64,000 nucleotides of DNA from positions 13,095,067 to 13,159,066 of the forward strand of contig NC_092863.1 of assembly GCF_032062135.1 (NCBI RefSeq), given 5' to 3'. The position numbers and the translations under genes were made by a program. The stretch comes from Pyxicephalus adspersus (Eukaryota > Chordata > Amphibia > Anura > Pyxicephalidae). This document shows, one piece after another, positions 1 through 13,764 of this stretch. Numbering within the stretch: position 1 is the stretch's first letter; every line of letters starts with the position of its first letter. Under the pieces are notes generated by a model. That model was not told where the DNA came from. It ran no database searches and saw nothing but the letters and a program-made list of their open reading frames with translations.

Positions 1-660
1 GAACAGAGGGAAAATAGGACACATATTCCAAAATAATAAGCACCCACATACTGCATTATGTCTCTATGCCATCCCTCTTCACCATACATGCTGAATGTTA
101 GTTTATGAGGTACATAACAGGAAACCTCTCCTGAACCATCTCAACTTGGATTTACCAGATTTTGAGTCCAGGAACATCCCAGAAAAAAGGTTGTTTACCC
201 AAGATTGCCTTGGAGTTATTTTATAGGTTTGTTTCATATGCGAGTCATGCTGTTATACAAATATACATGTAAAAACAGGTAGCATGACTTTACTTCTAGT
301 GCTCAAACAGAGGAACAGTGCCAAAGAATTAATATATAAATCCCCTTGTCATGAGCTGGGATATCTTAGTATTAACTAATAGTAAAGTTGCAAGACATCG
401 CTCCATTGTCTTCATCCATTAACTGGAAGCTCAGACTAATTGAGACTGTCTTTTTCTAGCCAGTTATTGTTCTTATGTTTTTTTTCAGACGGCTTGGCTT
501 TATTAAAGTGCAACACAGGATTCAGTCCCTGTTCTATTTTGCATCTTATAAACTTCTGTTTAGACTGGAATTTATTTATGACAGAAAATCCAATATTTTA
601 AGCCACTCTCACATAAGTATCCATGTTCCTAACTAAGATTTTAACTAATATAATATGCTT

Positions 661-661
<1 letters not shown>

Positions 662-695
<34 letters not shown>
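662..695. repeat. (GT)n microsatellite
   Basis: An uninterrupted dinucleotide run of about 17 GT units lies in the upstream intron. Such runs are common and length-polymorphic, and no function is implied. Confidence 0.95.
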
Positions 696-698
<3 letters not shown>

Positions 699-3625
699 AA
701 ATGACCTTTTTGTATTTGTTCTTTATTTTTACTATATGTATCAAATTTTTATTATACAACTATTCATTTAAAACATGTCTAGGTTAGCTAATAATATGGA
801 ATATACAGAGGTAACCTTCTTAGGTGCACAGTCTGATAAATAATACGTCAACTTGAACAGTTATATTTTTGACCTTTAGATTATAATCTTTTTTTTCAAA
901 ATATAAAGCAAGCAAGAGCTGCACTTATAGAAATTTTTTTTTATTTACCAGTAACAAAAGTTATTCTTTTAGTCCCAACCATGATAAAAAAAAAATGTAT
1001 GTACAAAACCACTGAACATTCGCTTTAGGGAAACATTTTATGGTGTCTCTGAACAGAGAATCGCCAGTCGCCTTCATCCTCATGTCATTTATTTGACATT
1101 CTGTTCTATTTTGCATTAATCGTGCAGCACTGTAATAGGGTGACTAGTATTCTCCCTGATGTCATTTATGAAGTGATTACAGTTAGGTGATCAGTAATCT
1201 GCCACAGAAGTAAAATAACAGCTATTGGCGCCACATACATAATACAGTGGATCGCACTAGCAGCACAATTATGGTAATGCATTTTTGGCAATAACAATGA
1301 ACATTCAGATAAAAGTGGAAATGGGCAGATGAGATGTGGTAATCACAGCCTAATCATGGTTTTTAGTTTCTGGCGCCTGAGATGCTACTTTGGGATTCTT
1401 TGATGAAAAATATAACTTCTAAACGTTTTCCCTTTTCACGATATTCCAGTGCTGTTAAAGCTTTCCTTTTGTTTTTCTGAGACAACCAAGTTTAGTTTTT
1501 GTAAATCACAGGCCATTTTAATTACAAGGCAGGACTACATTTGCCTGGATATTCAGTTACTGTATACAGTGTGCGTGCTGTTTTTGTAACTTTTGTACTT
1601 GTCAAACCTGTAAAAATGTATGAAATGTATGTAACGAAATTCTCCTGTTCATTGTTATACACTTTATATAAGTACAACAGGAAATTCTCCTGTTCATACA
1701 CTTTATATACGGTAAGTACAAGCTATGCACACAAATATCTAGACTACACAAACAGGGTGCTATGGGATATACCACTTATCTAGTATAGGAAATAAATAGG
1801 ATATTGCTAACCTAATCCCTGTGGAAGAGCAAACCATAGCAAATGCATTAATTTTCTCAGCGTGAGTTGAGAAATAAAGTACCTGCTTGCCCATACACCC
1901 TCTCTATTTGTCCTAATGACCATTGTTAAACCCCTGTCCGCCCCACAGACCATTGTGAGAACCCTTTATCAGGTGTTTTTATTGCTACATTTTACCTAAT
2001 GGCCATTGTCACCTTAACAGAAAGTAATATCCGATCAAAACTGGGATGCAGTAATGGGAACACTGTTTTCAGTGAATCTCCACTCACTTTGTATTGCTTT
2101 CCTCCAACTTTTGTGTCCCCTGGACAAAAAGTAAATATCCAATAAAATAAAAATATCCACATCCAATAGCTAATAAACACCCTAAAGACTAAAACCAATT
2201 AGCCGCCCTTACTGGCTACAAAGTTAAAACAAAATGTAGTTTCTTTAAATGAACTCTTAAGACCCAATGTTGGGTTTCTAGGCATAAACACATAAACCTG
2301 TCATGACATGACATGGTAAACATAGATACAAACAAGTGATGATGTTGGCTTAACAATACAGATCATGTGTTCTGTCATGATCTGTAAAGAGAAGATGAGT
2401 GGCATTTCTACAAAAGGCACATTGCCCCTTTTGTTCCAGGATGGGTATAATACCAATGTCTTCTGACTCTTTACTGCAGTAGAATCCTTGAATGATGTAC
2501 TGTTCTCTGTTTTGTTCACTTGTTGCTGTATTATACAATTCCACTTGTAACAAAGGCTATAAAACTGACGCGTTGAAGTGTCTGTTCATCTGTAACAAGC
2601 AATGAAAATTGCATGGATGAGTAAAAATGTATCTTGTTAGTAAAGTATAACATTACATGCTCTCACGACTTCTATTCCCACTACATTACTAAGAACTAGC
2701 CTATTCTGGCTGATAAACCTTTTTATATTCTTCCAGCTCAGTTAATTTTGTTAAGTGCTGTGATGTCATTATTTTATGTCTGCTTCCTAGTGCTCTATAC
2801 CTTTTGCCACAATCTTTATCTTATTAAAGGCTCTACTGTGCTGCCACCTAGTGTATACTTAGGTGCACAACAGCTAAGGTGTGCCCATCAAACATAAACA
2901 TTGTACATGATGGAAACAGATGTGAAGAAAAGTAAGCTTCTTCCTGTATTAAAAAGGTTAACACAAAGGATAAAAGTTTTTTTTTTTAGATAATTAAAAG
3001 GCTAAATTATAATTTAATTATAATCATATTCAGTATTGTTATGAATTAGGGGTTTATCCTAAATCCCTCATAGAGAATTTTGATTTTGGCTATACTAACT
3101 TGGTATCTTCAAGTAATTTGTTTGATTAGATGATCACCTATGAGCATTGGAAAAAGGGATCACAAAGGACTTAGAGGACAATTACAAATAACGTGTAACT
3201 GTTAAAGTTTTTTATTGTGCACAGATTTTTCTCAGCTTGTTCATGTGTGTTGACCATTTTCCTTGTCATTCTTTATGTCTCGATGACATAAATGGTAAAA
3301 ATTGGACATTGAGTTTTTAGTTGACTTTGTAGTGAGTGACTGAGGGACTAGGATGCTTTAAAGCAAGGGCAGAGATCTTACTGCTTTTTATAATTGGTAA
3401 AAAGTGTCTGTGGTTAGTTAATTGATGGAATCTGGTGGACACCTCAATCAACCAATTAACCACCAGCCCAATATTGTGCAGGTCCCCTTGTTCCACCAAA
3501 ACATCTCTGAAGGTCTCATACTATTTGGTTCCTAAATGATAGCGGCACATTTTGTAAGTCACATTGCCTCCCCGATTCCCCTTTTTCCAATAGTTCATCT
3601 TGTAACACCTCTTTCTCAGGTCATT

Positions 3626-3850
3626 GGGTCTGATTTATTAAAGCTCTCCAAGGCTTGAAAGGATACACTTTTATCAGTGAAGCTGGGTAATCCAGCAAAC
3701 TTGGAATGGATCTAGTCTAGGATTCAAACCATTTGCTAGCAAATAGGAAATTACTTTACAGAAATCCATTCTGAGTTTGCTGGATCACCCAGCTTTACTG
3801 ATTAAATTGTAACTTCTCCAGCCTTGGGGAGCTTTAATAAATCAGGGCCA
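3626..3850. mobile_element. Fold-back MITE, family A, copy 1
   Basis: The element starts GGGTCTGATTTATTAAAG and ends CTTTAATAAATCAGGGCC, which are inverted copies of each other. The inverted homology continues almost to the centre: AGCTGGGTAATCCAGCAAAC on one arm is mirrored by GTTTGCTGGATCACCCAGCT on the other. The whole ~225 bp could fold into one imperfect hairpin. Three more copies are present in this window. It has no coding capacity, so it is a non-autonomous element. I recall this family from ranid-type frog genomes but cannot name it with certainty. Confidence 0.85.
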
Positions 3851-4312
3851 TTGACTCCTGCACACCAAGCCGTAGACATGGAGGCCCGGCCACTGTTTTC
3901 CATTGCTCTATGGTCTACTTATGACTCCTAGGCTAGTAGGCTCCTTTAAAAGTAGAGAAGGGATCAACATAGGAACAGCATCACATCAAACTGTGATGCA
4001 CCATCTTTCCCTACACCTTTGTCTAATGGAAAGTATTTAGTTTTTCAGCAATTTGTACTACAGTAACCTCTGGAGGGTTGGATCGCATAAGTCAGACCCC
4101 CCAAGCTTACTGAACATATATACATATTATTGGTTTTATTGTGGTTGCTGATCAGTATCTAATCCTTTTAGTGGGTATTTGGGCTTTTCTGGGACCTGGT
4201 GCAGGTTGGACCTACCTACATGGGGCATTAGGTGGGAACAGAATGCTCACCTAGATCAAAGATACTGATGCATTGGTCCATAAGGACATCACTAGACATT
4301 ACTTCAGACTTA

Positions 4313-4537
4313 GGGTCTGATTTATTAGAGCTCTCCAAGCCTGGAGAGAATACACTTTCCTCCGTGAAGATGGGTAATCCAGCAAACCTGGAATAGATTT
4401 TCTAATAGCCATCAGTTATTTGTTAGCAAATGTTTTCAATCCTGGCCCAGATCCATTCCAGGTTTGCTGCATCACCCAGCTTCACTAATGAAAGTGTATT
4501 CTCTCCAGCCTTGGAGAGCTTTATTAAATCAGGGCCT
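4313..4537. mobile_element. Fold-back MITE, family A, copy 2
   Basis: This copy has the same organisation as the one about 700 bp upstream. It begins GGGTCTGATTTATTAGAGC, ends TTTATTAAATCAGGGCC, and carries mirrored GGTAATCCAGCAAACCTGG and CCAGGTTTGCTGCATCACC segments. The two copies sit in the same intron and differ at scattered positions, so they look like separate insertions, not a recent tandem duplication. Confidence 0.85.
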
Positions 4538-6130
4538 TAGATTTCAACACAGGCAAAATGCCAAACACAGATCTAATTTTCTGCAGGATTAGTTCTACGA
4601 CCACATAGTAAAGGAAAAGCTCTGCATTTTTTTGCACTTCTTCAAGTGGTGTAAACCTGAATACATGTTAGCACAATTTCGCATGTTCATTTACAGTGAT
4701 CGCTGGGTTTACAGTATCATCTGGCAATAATGTTTATGAGCTCTTCATTTTAATTCAAACTTAGTTTATAATTGGTTTTGCTTTCTCAAGATCACACATT
4801 TGGCTTAGGTGTAAATTTGAGGATGATTTATGAAGCCTATTTAAAATTGGAGCAGCTATCAAACCAGTCTGATATCTTTTGTCATAGTAAATGGCACCTG
4901 GTTGGTTACTGTGGGTCACAATTCCAGCTGTTTTTGTTTTCATAAATTTTTCCTAGCCTCTAATTGTGGACGGAACGATAGATACAAACACATGCTCATA
5001 CCTGAATGCATTACCAAAGTCCTGTGTAAGATTCAATCAACAAGCGATTGTTGGATTTTTAGTGACTTATTTAATTATATTCCCTTGGAAAAAAAAGAAC
5101 AGCAGACCTCACATAAGAATTCTGAAAAAAAAAAAATTACTAATAATGATCTCAGGGAGCCGTCATTACTGGCCCCTTGGGCCTTCACCCACTCAGTCAC
5201 AGTCTTTTAAAGTGTTGTTTGGAACATTACTTGCACAGATTAAGCTTTATATCCTTTATAAACACAATTCAAACTCATGTGAACTCCCCTATGAATATGG
5301 AGTAGGCCATTGTCTTTTTATTGAGTACTACAATGCCTGCAGAGTACAATGCCTACCTTGGAGCAGCTAGTATGTGTGTTGATCAAAGCAATGAAAACAA
5401 ATAGTAAGGCTGCATGCAGTTTTGCAGCATCATATATTGATTGCTTTCCCTTTAACATGGGCATTTTGAGTACAATAGTAAAATAGCTAGTAAACTGTGG
5501 TTATAATACAAGGGAAAGATAACCCACAGTTTGGCAGAATTCCCAGACTGCTACTATAGCAATGTCTTATCTTCTACCCAAGAAAGATAAGAGCTGATAT
5601 TTATGTACAATCTTTTGAAAGTCTGTACACATTTGTAGTTATTTGCTATCAATAATTTGACAATCAGCAATGTATTTATAAATAGTGAGCTCCAGTTATT
5701 TACATTATTAAAGCGGAGACGTGCACTCTTTCTGCAGATGAAACTCAGTTGAAAATATTTTTTGCTTTGTTTGCATGAAAGGGTATTTCAAATGTAGCAA
5801 GAGCTTACTAAACATGTGAACTTTTTTGTTTTTTTAATCACAGTACATGTGTTTGTTTTTTTTTATCCATGATGAAAAATGTTAATTTTTTTCATATTTT
5901 CTTACTTACTGTTTCTAAAGAGCAGGTTATGGGATTTATTACATTTATTTAATACATTTTCTTAGTATATTAGACCACAGAACCACAGTATTAATGACTG
6001 AGCCCCCATTGTTACAGGAACTGTTTAAAATATGTGTTGGGGCAGTATTTTTCATATTAAATATTTACAATGCAGTTGACTGTTTAAATGTAGTTATTTT
6101 ATTTGCCATGTTTACCCCTTTTTCATGCAG

Positions 6131-6313
6131 GTGGCTCTTCCTCTGAAAACGACTGTGCATTTGAGCCCGACTACTCCATTACCCCCCTTCCTGTGACTGA
6201 GGGCATGCAGCACATACGAATAATGGAGGGTATGTCCCGTTCACTGCCATCCTCTCCCCTGCTCAGCCACCAAGCCATCAGTGTGCGGCTGCAGCCTGTC
6301 AAGAAGCTGACAG
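6131..6313 (+). CDS. TANC2 internal exon (N-terminal disordered region), partial gene
   Basis: This 183-nt exon encodes about 61 residues that resemble, from memory, the N-terminal part of TANC2, with recognisable pieces DCAFEPDY, EGMQHIRIMEG and SLPSSPLLSHQAISVRLQP. TANC2 is a cytoplasmic scaffold at excitatory synapses that binds PSD-95-type proteins and the motor KIF1A. Its later P-loop, ankyrin and TPR domains are not in this window. The exon is bounded by TTTCATGCAG and by CAG/GTAAGA. It enters and leaves in phase 1, so it is symmetric. The split last codon is completed by the next exon as Ala. The region is Ser/Pro-rich and likely unstructured. The paralogue TANC1 is a weaker match because it lacks this acidic DCAFEPDY segment as I remember it. 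The start Met lies upstream of the window. Confidence 0.93.
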
Positions 6314-7810
6314 GTAAGAACAAAATCTTGTATGTAGGCTCATCTTGAAGTAATAGGAAACTATGTAATGGAACTGAATAGAGGAACATGTGTTTAGGAA
6401 CCAGCTCCATAGATACTGTGTTATCATAGCCACCCATGGACATTAAGTGTATTATTTGCAGAACTACCGGTTAAAGGGAAAACAAAAACAATTCAGCCAG
6501 CATATCTTGGGACTGGTAAATTACAATATTAAATGGTTTTATTACTAAGTGTGACATTGAAAAAAAACTTTCTATTCTCATCCAAACAAAATGTATTAGC
6601 ACTTTTTATGAATTACATAAGATTTCAGGTTTTGATGCGTTCAGTTAATAAACTGTTCCTTTGATGATCCTTCTCAATATGTAAAATACTAACACTTTTA
6701 CTTTTTTAGCCAGGCTGGGTTTACTTTTAAACACCTATAAATGTGCATGCAGCTTTCCTTTGAGTTTTGGGCATTTTTAACAGCAAGAACCAAGCTATCT
6801 GCAGAAAATGGGTAGAAAAGGTTAAAATGCCTCAAAAAAAACTCTCAAATTGTCAAAAGGTACCACAAACGTTCGAAAACGCTGCAGGGTGAAAGCCTAA
6901 ATCTAAATGTGCGATAACCGTTGCAAAGTGGGTAAAGAATAGGTACATGGAAATAAACATGCTTTTTTATTTACACACATTACTGATAGTAAAAAGTTCT
7001 GTGGACGTTTGTTCTATATAATATAATATTTATATATTGAAGACGCAGGTCAAATTGAGGCAAGAGGCCAACTGCAGGTCAGAATGAACCTAAATTGAAC
7101 TCTAAATGATTTGCCCTAATACATAAGCCCTGCAAGTACTCACTTATTTGAATACCCATTGGTGGAAATTTATCAAGCACATTAGCTACACAGTTAGACA
7201 CAGAGTATGCTTAGCAAATTCTCTGCAACAGGTTTACAGTGTATTTCCAACCTGTGCTTCTGATTCCTGGGCAGCCAACTGCAACAGATTTGCAAGGTCG
7301 GCAACAGATTTATTACTAAAGATTAGACAGATTTTCATGCTAAACAGACGCTTAATTAGGAAGGGGTCAGTTTTAATTCGGTCACAGTACAAGAGTGGCT
7401 GAAGAAGGAATCTATGCACTCTAACCTTGTAATAAATCTGTCACACAATCTGTCTCGCTGCCCCAGTTTTGCACTGTCTTGCTGTGCAACAGATTTAATA
7501 AATGGTCCCATTTTATTTTTGCAATTGTATTTTTAAAGCACAACTAAAACCAACATTAAAAAGGCAAATTCCTATGCTACATACGCATGTCAGATTTATA
7601 TTTCTTAAAAGCTATCTTGTGTGATTGTTTCCATTGTCACTAGAATGATTAAGAAGGGGAGTAGAGAGGACAAGCGGCATCCTCTGCCATAGGAAATGAG
7701 TTGTCCTACACTACACTCGCTGTCTTAGGTGACCGCTATCTAGCGTGCGTAGATAATACAGTGTGATACCCAAAGCAGGAAGAACAATTGATTCTAGAAT
7801 ACATTTTCTA

Positions 7811-7968
7811 TTATTATTATTATTAGTATTAATATTAACAAACAGGATTTATATAGCGCCAACATATTACACAGCGCTGTAAATTAAATAGGGGTTGCAA
7901 ATGAGACCGATACAGACAGTGACACAAGAGGAGGAGAGTACCCTGCCCAGAAGAGCTTACAATCTATG
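7811..7968 (+). repeat. Interspersed repeat, AGCGCCAACATATTAC type, copy 1
   Basis: The block contains TTATATAGCGCCAACATATT, then ACAGCGCTGTAAATTAAATA, and ends GAAGAGCTTACAATCTA. A second copy at 47219-47366 has the same order of motifs. A preceding ATT/TTA simple repeat (7811-7838) may be its variable end. This type is widespread in frogs as I recall. No coding frame is visible, so the class is uncertain. Confidence 0.75.
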
Positions 7969-9439
7969 GCAATCCTAGGTAGAACGCATTTACCAGGACT
8001 GTCCTAGTCAACACCTAATATGATTCTGAGTCTCCGTGGCTCAAAGAAATACAATCTAACAACTGGTTAGGTTAGGGTAAAAGAACTAGAGGATGACAGA
8101 TATCCTCCATCCAGGAAATGAGGTGGGATCTATCTGACTCTTCAGCTTTTAATACACACTGTGAAAGGTTAAAGTATGCAGTAAAATAAAAGTAAACAAT
8201 TTCAGTACAGGAGAGGAGCTGTGTAACTGTGTAAGATTAAAGCTAGGCTGGCAATCCGCTTCAAGCCTCATAATGTAACATCTCAGGAAGCAAAGTATGT
8301 TATTTGTTGTTTGAAAGTGGTTCTTATTTTTGGCTAATAGTTTCTGCCTGTCGACCTTGTCTAAGTGGTTAAATAATTTGCAGTTATAGTGGTTTCCAAG
8401 TTAAGGAAAGGAAAGCCAGACAGTGTTTGCCAGTAGTAACCATTCACAGGACAGGTATCTGCTGTAGAAAAATGACAGCTGGATTGTTGTTTATTGCTGG
8501 AATTGCTGTCAGAAGTAAGACAATGCTTTGTCCTTTGTAAGGTAATTATTTTCCATTTAGGGATGATATCCTGCATGTTTTCCTTGTTCATTGTTTGTGA
8601 CATTATCTCAGACCGGGCCCAGAAAGCTGCCATTAGCTATAATTTGTCATGTGCTTGTTGCTTAAAAAAGGAACATGCCACTGTTTTGTGCTTTGTATTT
8701 TTTAATTGAAAGCTACAAATCAAAAAGTACTGAAATTAATAGTACAAAAATTAATTTTAACATTTCTTGTAACATGTAAAATTTAAGTGTGAATTTTCAG
8801 CAATTTGGACTACATATAATTACATTTGATCTGAACTCGCATAATCAATCTTTATCTAAGGCCCTATTTTTATTGCCAACTAGGTAATAATATTTGTCAA
8901 AGAGTCTATTCAACATGTTACACAAGCTATCCATCAGTTTATTGTAGAAATTCTCCTGCCTAAAATCAAGCACACAATACCTATTTATTCAACATGTTCA
9001 ATAAAGGTTTATTGGAAAAAAGGAGTTTCTTCAATCACAGAGCTATACAGAAGAATAGACTAGGTGGGGCTACCTCCTAAATGCGCTGATGTGAATCTCC
9101 CAGCATGCATTTGGTAGACAATAGCTAGTTGGGATAGCAAGTTGGCATAAGCACATTAGCTGGAGCCCCACTAGACTTTTTTTTAGACTTTTCAACCACA
9201 ATGGAAAAGAATAAAAAGGAAAATATTAATAACTGGAGCTGCTGCCCGTAAGGGTCTATACAAATTCAGTTCGGCTGAAAGGTCGGCTTTTTAAAACCTG
9301 TGCCCTCCTTAAAGGCTTGAATAGACAATTAATAGTCTTGCATGAAAATGTTGTGTTAGTAACCATATTGCTTGATAAAAAAAAAAGCAAAAAACAAACC
9401 CCAAAGGGGTCCCTGATACTGGTGCAGCATAAGCAGAAG

Positions 9440-9492
<53 letters not shown>
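9440..9492. repeat. Poly-A followed by (AT)n
   Basis: About 18 A residues run directly into about 17 AT units. Simple-sequence DNA of this form often marks the 3' tail of an old retroelement or an unstable microsatellite, but no element body is recognisable upstream. Open frames here encode only Lys and Tyr/Ile runs and are artefacts. Confidence 0.9.
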
Positions 9493-9495
<3 letters not shown>

Positions 9496-11190
9496 TTCAT
9501 GGAGCTATTTTCCTTAACTCCATTATTACCGAGAATCAGGTCACATGATATCGGCTCTCCAGTGTAAATATTTCCAGCAGAGAACTGATCAGCAGTAATC
9601 TATTGCATATTTATGCAGTCTAACAAAAATGTCTACCTGTCTACACTATGTCTAGGCGACAAGCACGTTTCATCTGAAGAGCAGATGGCATTGGTACCAT
9701 AGCAATTTGTATGAATGATCATTTGCTAGGTAGTGCTGTTTAACACCCAATATTTTTGCACTGCTGTATTAATGCAGTGTATGCAAATTCTTCAGTATTA
9801 CAAAACAAAAGGTTGAAGCCAAAATTAACGTAGTTGATGGAAAATTTCCGTAGTTGGAAAATGTGATAATGTCTTTCCCTGATTGCTTGGGTTCTCTTGT
9901 TGGGCAGTAGTTCATAGAGAGTTAAGGGCTTGCTTATTGTGTTAACTCGTTTGATCCTCTAATGAGGCTCCGCAGGTCTGACTCACATAGAGACGTAAGT
10001 TATATATCTCCCAGAGGGACTGCTACGCCATAAACTCTGCTTTAGGGATCAATACACTCTGCAAAATGCATCTCTTGCAGCGAGGCACTAACATTATGCA
10101 GGAACGAAGGGTTTTCTTTCTGTTTTAAAATGGTAATACCTTACAGACTTCCATAATTTACAGGGACATGTAGACTGTGGTTGAAAAAGAGGTTTTCCTT
10201 TTTAAAGGGGGACTATTACGTGTCTGTGGCATGTTTGCTATACAAAAGATTTCTGTATAAAAGAGTATTTTATTTTTGTTGGCAATATAACACAGTCGCC
10301 AAAGGCTGCCTGTTTAGGGTGCAGATTGGCCGTGTAGGGTGGACATGCGATATGCTATCTGTAGCGATTAAAACATCAAAATAAATATACTACTTTCTGC
10401 ACTACATTTCCTGTGTTTTGTCTCATTATAATGCAGCAAAAAGGTAATAGAGAAAGGAGAGGAGACACCCTTGTTTGGTTCTGCTACAGAAAATATAGTA
10501 CAAATTTTTAATAAGAAGATATAAGACTATGTAGCAAAAAAGAAAAAAAATATGACCATTGCTCATTGGAAAGTGGTAATAATCTGTCAAAGTTACAATA
10601 TTTTATTAGGTGTTCATGTGACTCTTGTGTTTATAGGTCTGTAGCTCTGTTAGAATGAATCTATGGAAAAGTAGGGTAATTTTCTATGCTAATTCAAAAA
10701 GGTCTGGTTGTTCTACTGTGTGTCTGACAATGGTCATGCCCTCCTTGAATGATTGTTTGTTATGTACAACATCTAATTATATAGGTAATACAGACCCATA
10801 ATAGATACTTGAATTTGCAAAATTGAGTATCATCGTCTATAATCGGCCTCCTCACAGTTTCTATATAAATTTGTGTTGGTCACATAGGCAAAAATCTTTT
10901 CTGCCACTTTACTGATCGTATGAGCCAAGAAATTAGGTGTGCATTATCAATATTTTGCACTTGACAATGATAAAATGAAAAAAATAAAGTGTTCAGCACA
11001 TTTTTACTTGTACATCTCCTCATGTTTTGTCCCTTTTATTATGGAAATATACCTGTAGATCGTAACCGAAATTAAGTGTGTTCATTCTTAGACAAAAAAT
11101 GTGTTATGGTAGGATCACTGTGTAAAATGAAATTAGGACTGGTAGGCTGTAATGTATTACATTTTCTTTGGTTCAGATGCTTAAGATACT

Positions 11191-11283
11191 TCATCGGCGT
11201 CGTTGTGCACTTTTTTTGTTAAAGATTATCAGACGGTCGGTCGTCAATTGTTGGTTTCCAACGACAATTATTGCTCGTGTGTC
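11191..11283 (+). mobile_element. Truncated right end of a GTACACAC-type MITE (subtype G)
   Basis: The segment carries CATCGGCGTCGTTGTGCAC followed by GGTTTCCAACGACAATTATT and ends GCTCGTGTGTC. The same order occurs at the right end of the fuller element at 41816-42210 (CATCGGTCGGTGTCG, then TTTCCAACGACAATTGTTGC). The left part and terminal repeat are missing, so this is a fragment. Confidence 0.65.
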
Positions 11284-12998
11284 AAACAATCAAACAATGG
11301 AGACTGCCTAAAAATGCCAACCTGGCCAATCATTTACCCCTGCAGTTCTCCATGATTATTTCTGATAAACATAGTCTAAGAATAGATAAGCCATTAGTTA
11401 TCTTGTGTCTGTGGGTGACCACCAGCAGTCTTTCACAGATATATGATTGATCTAAATTGTTCTTTGTGCTACATTATTCAATAAGCCCCCATGTGACTTG
11501 TTGTGGATATGTGTGAGGAGACCATTGCATGGGTAGGTGTAGCTAGATGATGCATGTTGCTCTGTGGTAGACTATGCTTCAGATATGTTGGATGATCCCG
11601 CATGCAGTGGTGCAATGCAGGCTGAAAAGGTCTTTGTGTAATTTCTTTATTATGCAGCTGTAGCTTCATAAACCTCCTTTGTTACAACAGAGAGAGATTC
11701 AGAGAGTATTGTTGCTTTAAAGCAGCATAATCATCTCTACTCTCGCTTATCTTATTAAATATTCTGTCCATGTCCTCGGCTATGGCAGGGAGCAAGTTCA
11801 GCACACAGCACCATCCTCTGGATCAGCGCAAGACCTTTCGAGTATCAAGGCGTCAGAGTCTGAGGAGTGACGCGATTATTCCTGGCTCCGCCGCTAGAAG
11901 TGGGACCCAGTGACGTACATGGGGGGATGATCATGCTGCTCTGGTCCCAGACATCCAGTTTTTTCCCTCTGCCGCATTACAAGCGTGCGTTGAACATTTG
12001 CATTACCCCGTAGCACGGAGGATACACAGACTAGACATATTCCTATTGGTATTGTTTGTGAAATTATTTCCGCTGCTTCTGTGCAGCACATAACCATCAA
12101 ATCTCCTTTAAAGCCCTCCAGGCTGTGTATCGGAAACATGCAAATCAGTTATAAGAAATTTATGAGGAGCGGAGCTTGAACTGGGCCAATCTTGTTTGCG
12201 TTGCATTGTTTGTTAGATTTTATGCTGGAGTGGGAAATTGGGAATAGAAAGCAGTCGTGTTCAGATTTATGCATCTTGACGTCCGTGCTGATTTTTTAGG
12301 CAGTGGGGGACACATTCAGCCTTTCTAAATGACCTGCAAGGTTGAAAAATAATGAAAAAAAATAGGAGTCGAGTCTCTCTAGGCTTGTACCCTCCATGCA
12401 GGCTTAATAGAATACAATTTCCTGGCGGCACTTTGCTGTTCTGCAGAGTGTAGTTTTACTCTATAATGTGGAGATTGAGATGGATTTAGTAGATTTTGAT
12501 CTCCAGACAATTTACTGTAAAAGTTGTATAAATGCACTACCTCGGGATCCTGAATCACATGTACTATTATAATTCCATTATGTTGACACAAGGACAGATT
12601 GATTTTAAACTGAACATAAATCATAACCTTCGTTTTAGCCAATTAATGGCCAAACCATTTGGTTTTGGTGTTGCTCAATGAACAAGCCCCGGCTGCCTTC
12701 TGTATGCTATAAAAAGGAATATAACAAAGACGTTACATAAACAGAACAAATGCCGCATTCTGTCCTGGCTTTCTGAGCCATTAAACCTGTTTTTTTTTTA
12801 GAAAAACAGTTTGTGTTATTCTTTATTCCTTAAAATTAGGATATGTGTGAGAATGCTGTTCTTCAAAATGTCTAATATTCTCCATACAAAGCTTAGCAGG
12901 AGAAAAGATTAGCCAGGTGGTCAAAAAAGGGAGGGAGATATTCCTATGCTGTATAAAATAAATACAGGCATTTCACAATTTAGTAAAATTTACACAAT

Positions 12999-13222
12999 GG
13001 GCCTGATTTATTAAAGCTCTCCAAGACTGGAGAGTATACACGTTGATCAGTGAACCTGGGTGATCCAGCAAACCTGGAATGGATCTAGTCCAGGATTGAA
13101 AACATTTTCTAACAAATAGCAAAAAACTTTAAGGAAATACTTTCCAGGCTTGCTGGTTCACCCAGGTTCACTGATAAAAGTGTATCTTCCCTAGCATTGG
13201 AGAGCTTTAATAAATCAGGCTC
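12999..13222. mobile_element. Fold-back MITE, family A, copy 3
   Basis: The copy starts GGGCCTGATTTATTAAAGC and ends GAGCTTTAATAAATCAGGC. The centre has mirrored segments GGTGATCCAGCAAACCTGG and CCAGGCTTGCTGGTTCACC. It is close in length (224 bp) to the copies at 3.6 and 4.3 kb. Confidence 0.85.
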
Positions 13223-13268
13223 AATGTATTCAGTGCACCTCTGCAAGTCTTTTACATGTCTTTTCTTT

Positions 13269-13288
13269 TATTCATTCATTCATTCATA
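13269..13288. repeat. (ATTC)n short tandem repeat
   Basis: About five tetranucleotide units (TTCATTCATTCATTCAT) lie just after the third family A MITE. Nothing more can be inferred. Confidence 0.85.
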
Positions 13289-13764
13289 TATCTTTTTTTT
13301 TTCTTATTGATCATTTTTATCACAAAGGGGTCAACATTAAGCTGTTTTGAGCAGAGGTAAGTTAGTAAGTTTTTTTTTTGTTGCTGTTCCATTTGGAGAT
13401 TAGCCAGTGCTTCCTGCCAAAATAGGATATGGTGATGTAAAATTTCAATATCAAAAACATATTTTTAGTAGTGTGAGGAAGAGCTGGACCTTCTGACATT
13501 TAGTACTGCCTGTTCCTTCTGGTGACAACCACTCCACCCATTTCTTGTATGCATTTCACATGGAAAACTTCCTTAGTGAGGTCACAGAACTGTGTAAGTT
13601 TGGGTAAAAGGGAATTTTTTTTTTTTAGGTTTTGAATATTGCAAGGAAGGAGTAGAACCCAATAATATTTTTATTGCCGCTTGTGTTTATTCTGGAAAGA
13701 TTTGTCCGCTATTGATCATAGTGACCAAAACAGAACACAGAACAGAGCAAAATCACCAAAACAG

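Larger units (their letters stand above)
1..6130 (+). other. Intron of tanc2 upstream of the first exon in the window
   Basis: The interval is AT-rich, has no exon-like reading frame bounded by splice sites, and ends in a pyrimidine-rich stretch followed by TTTCATGCAG, the acceptor of the first exon. The longest open frames (for example 4966-5370) lack flanking splice signals and family resemblance. It holds a GT microsatellite, two fold-back MITEs and short poly-A/T runs. A CCACCTAGTG string near 2842 resembles a CTCF core but is too short to call. I see nothing else supportable. The 5' end of the intron is outside the window. Confidence 0.8.

Noticed and set aside
2838..2856. CTCF-like core (CTGCCACCTAGTG)
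   Set aside because: Only the short core fits and the GC-rich flank is missing. Such cores occur in many repeats.
4966..5370. 134-codon open frame on the + strand
   Set aside because: It has no recognised domain, no splice sites in phase and a biased AT-rich composition. It overlaps another frame of similar length, as expected by chance.
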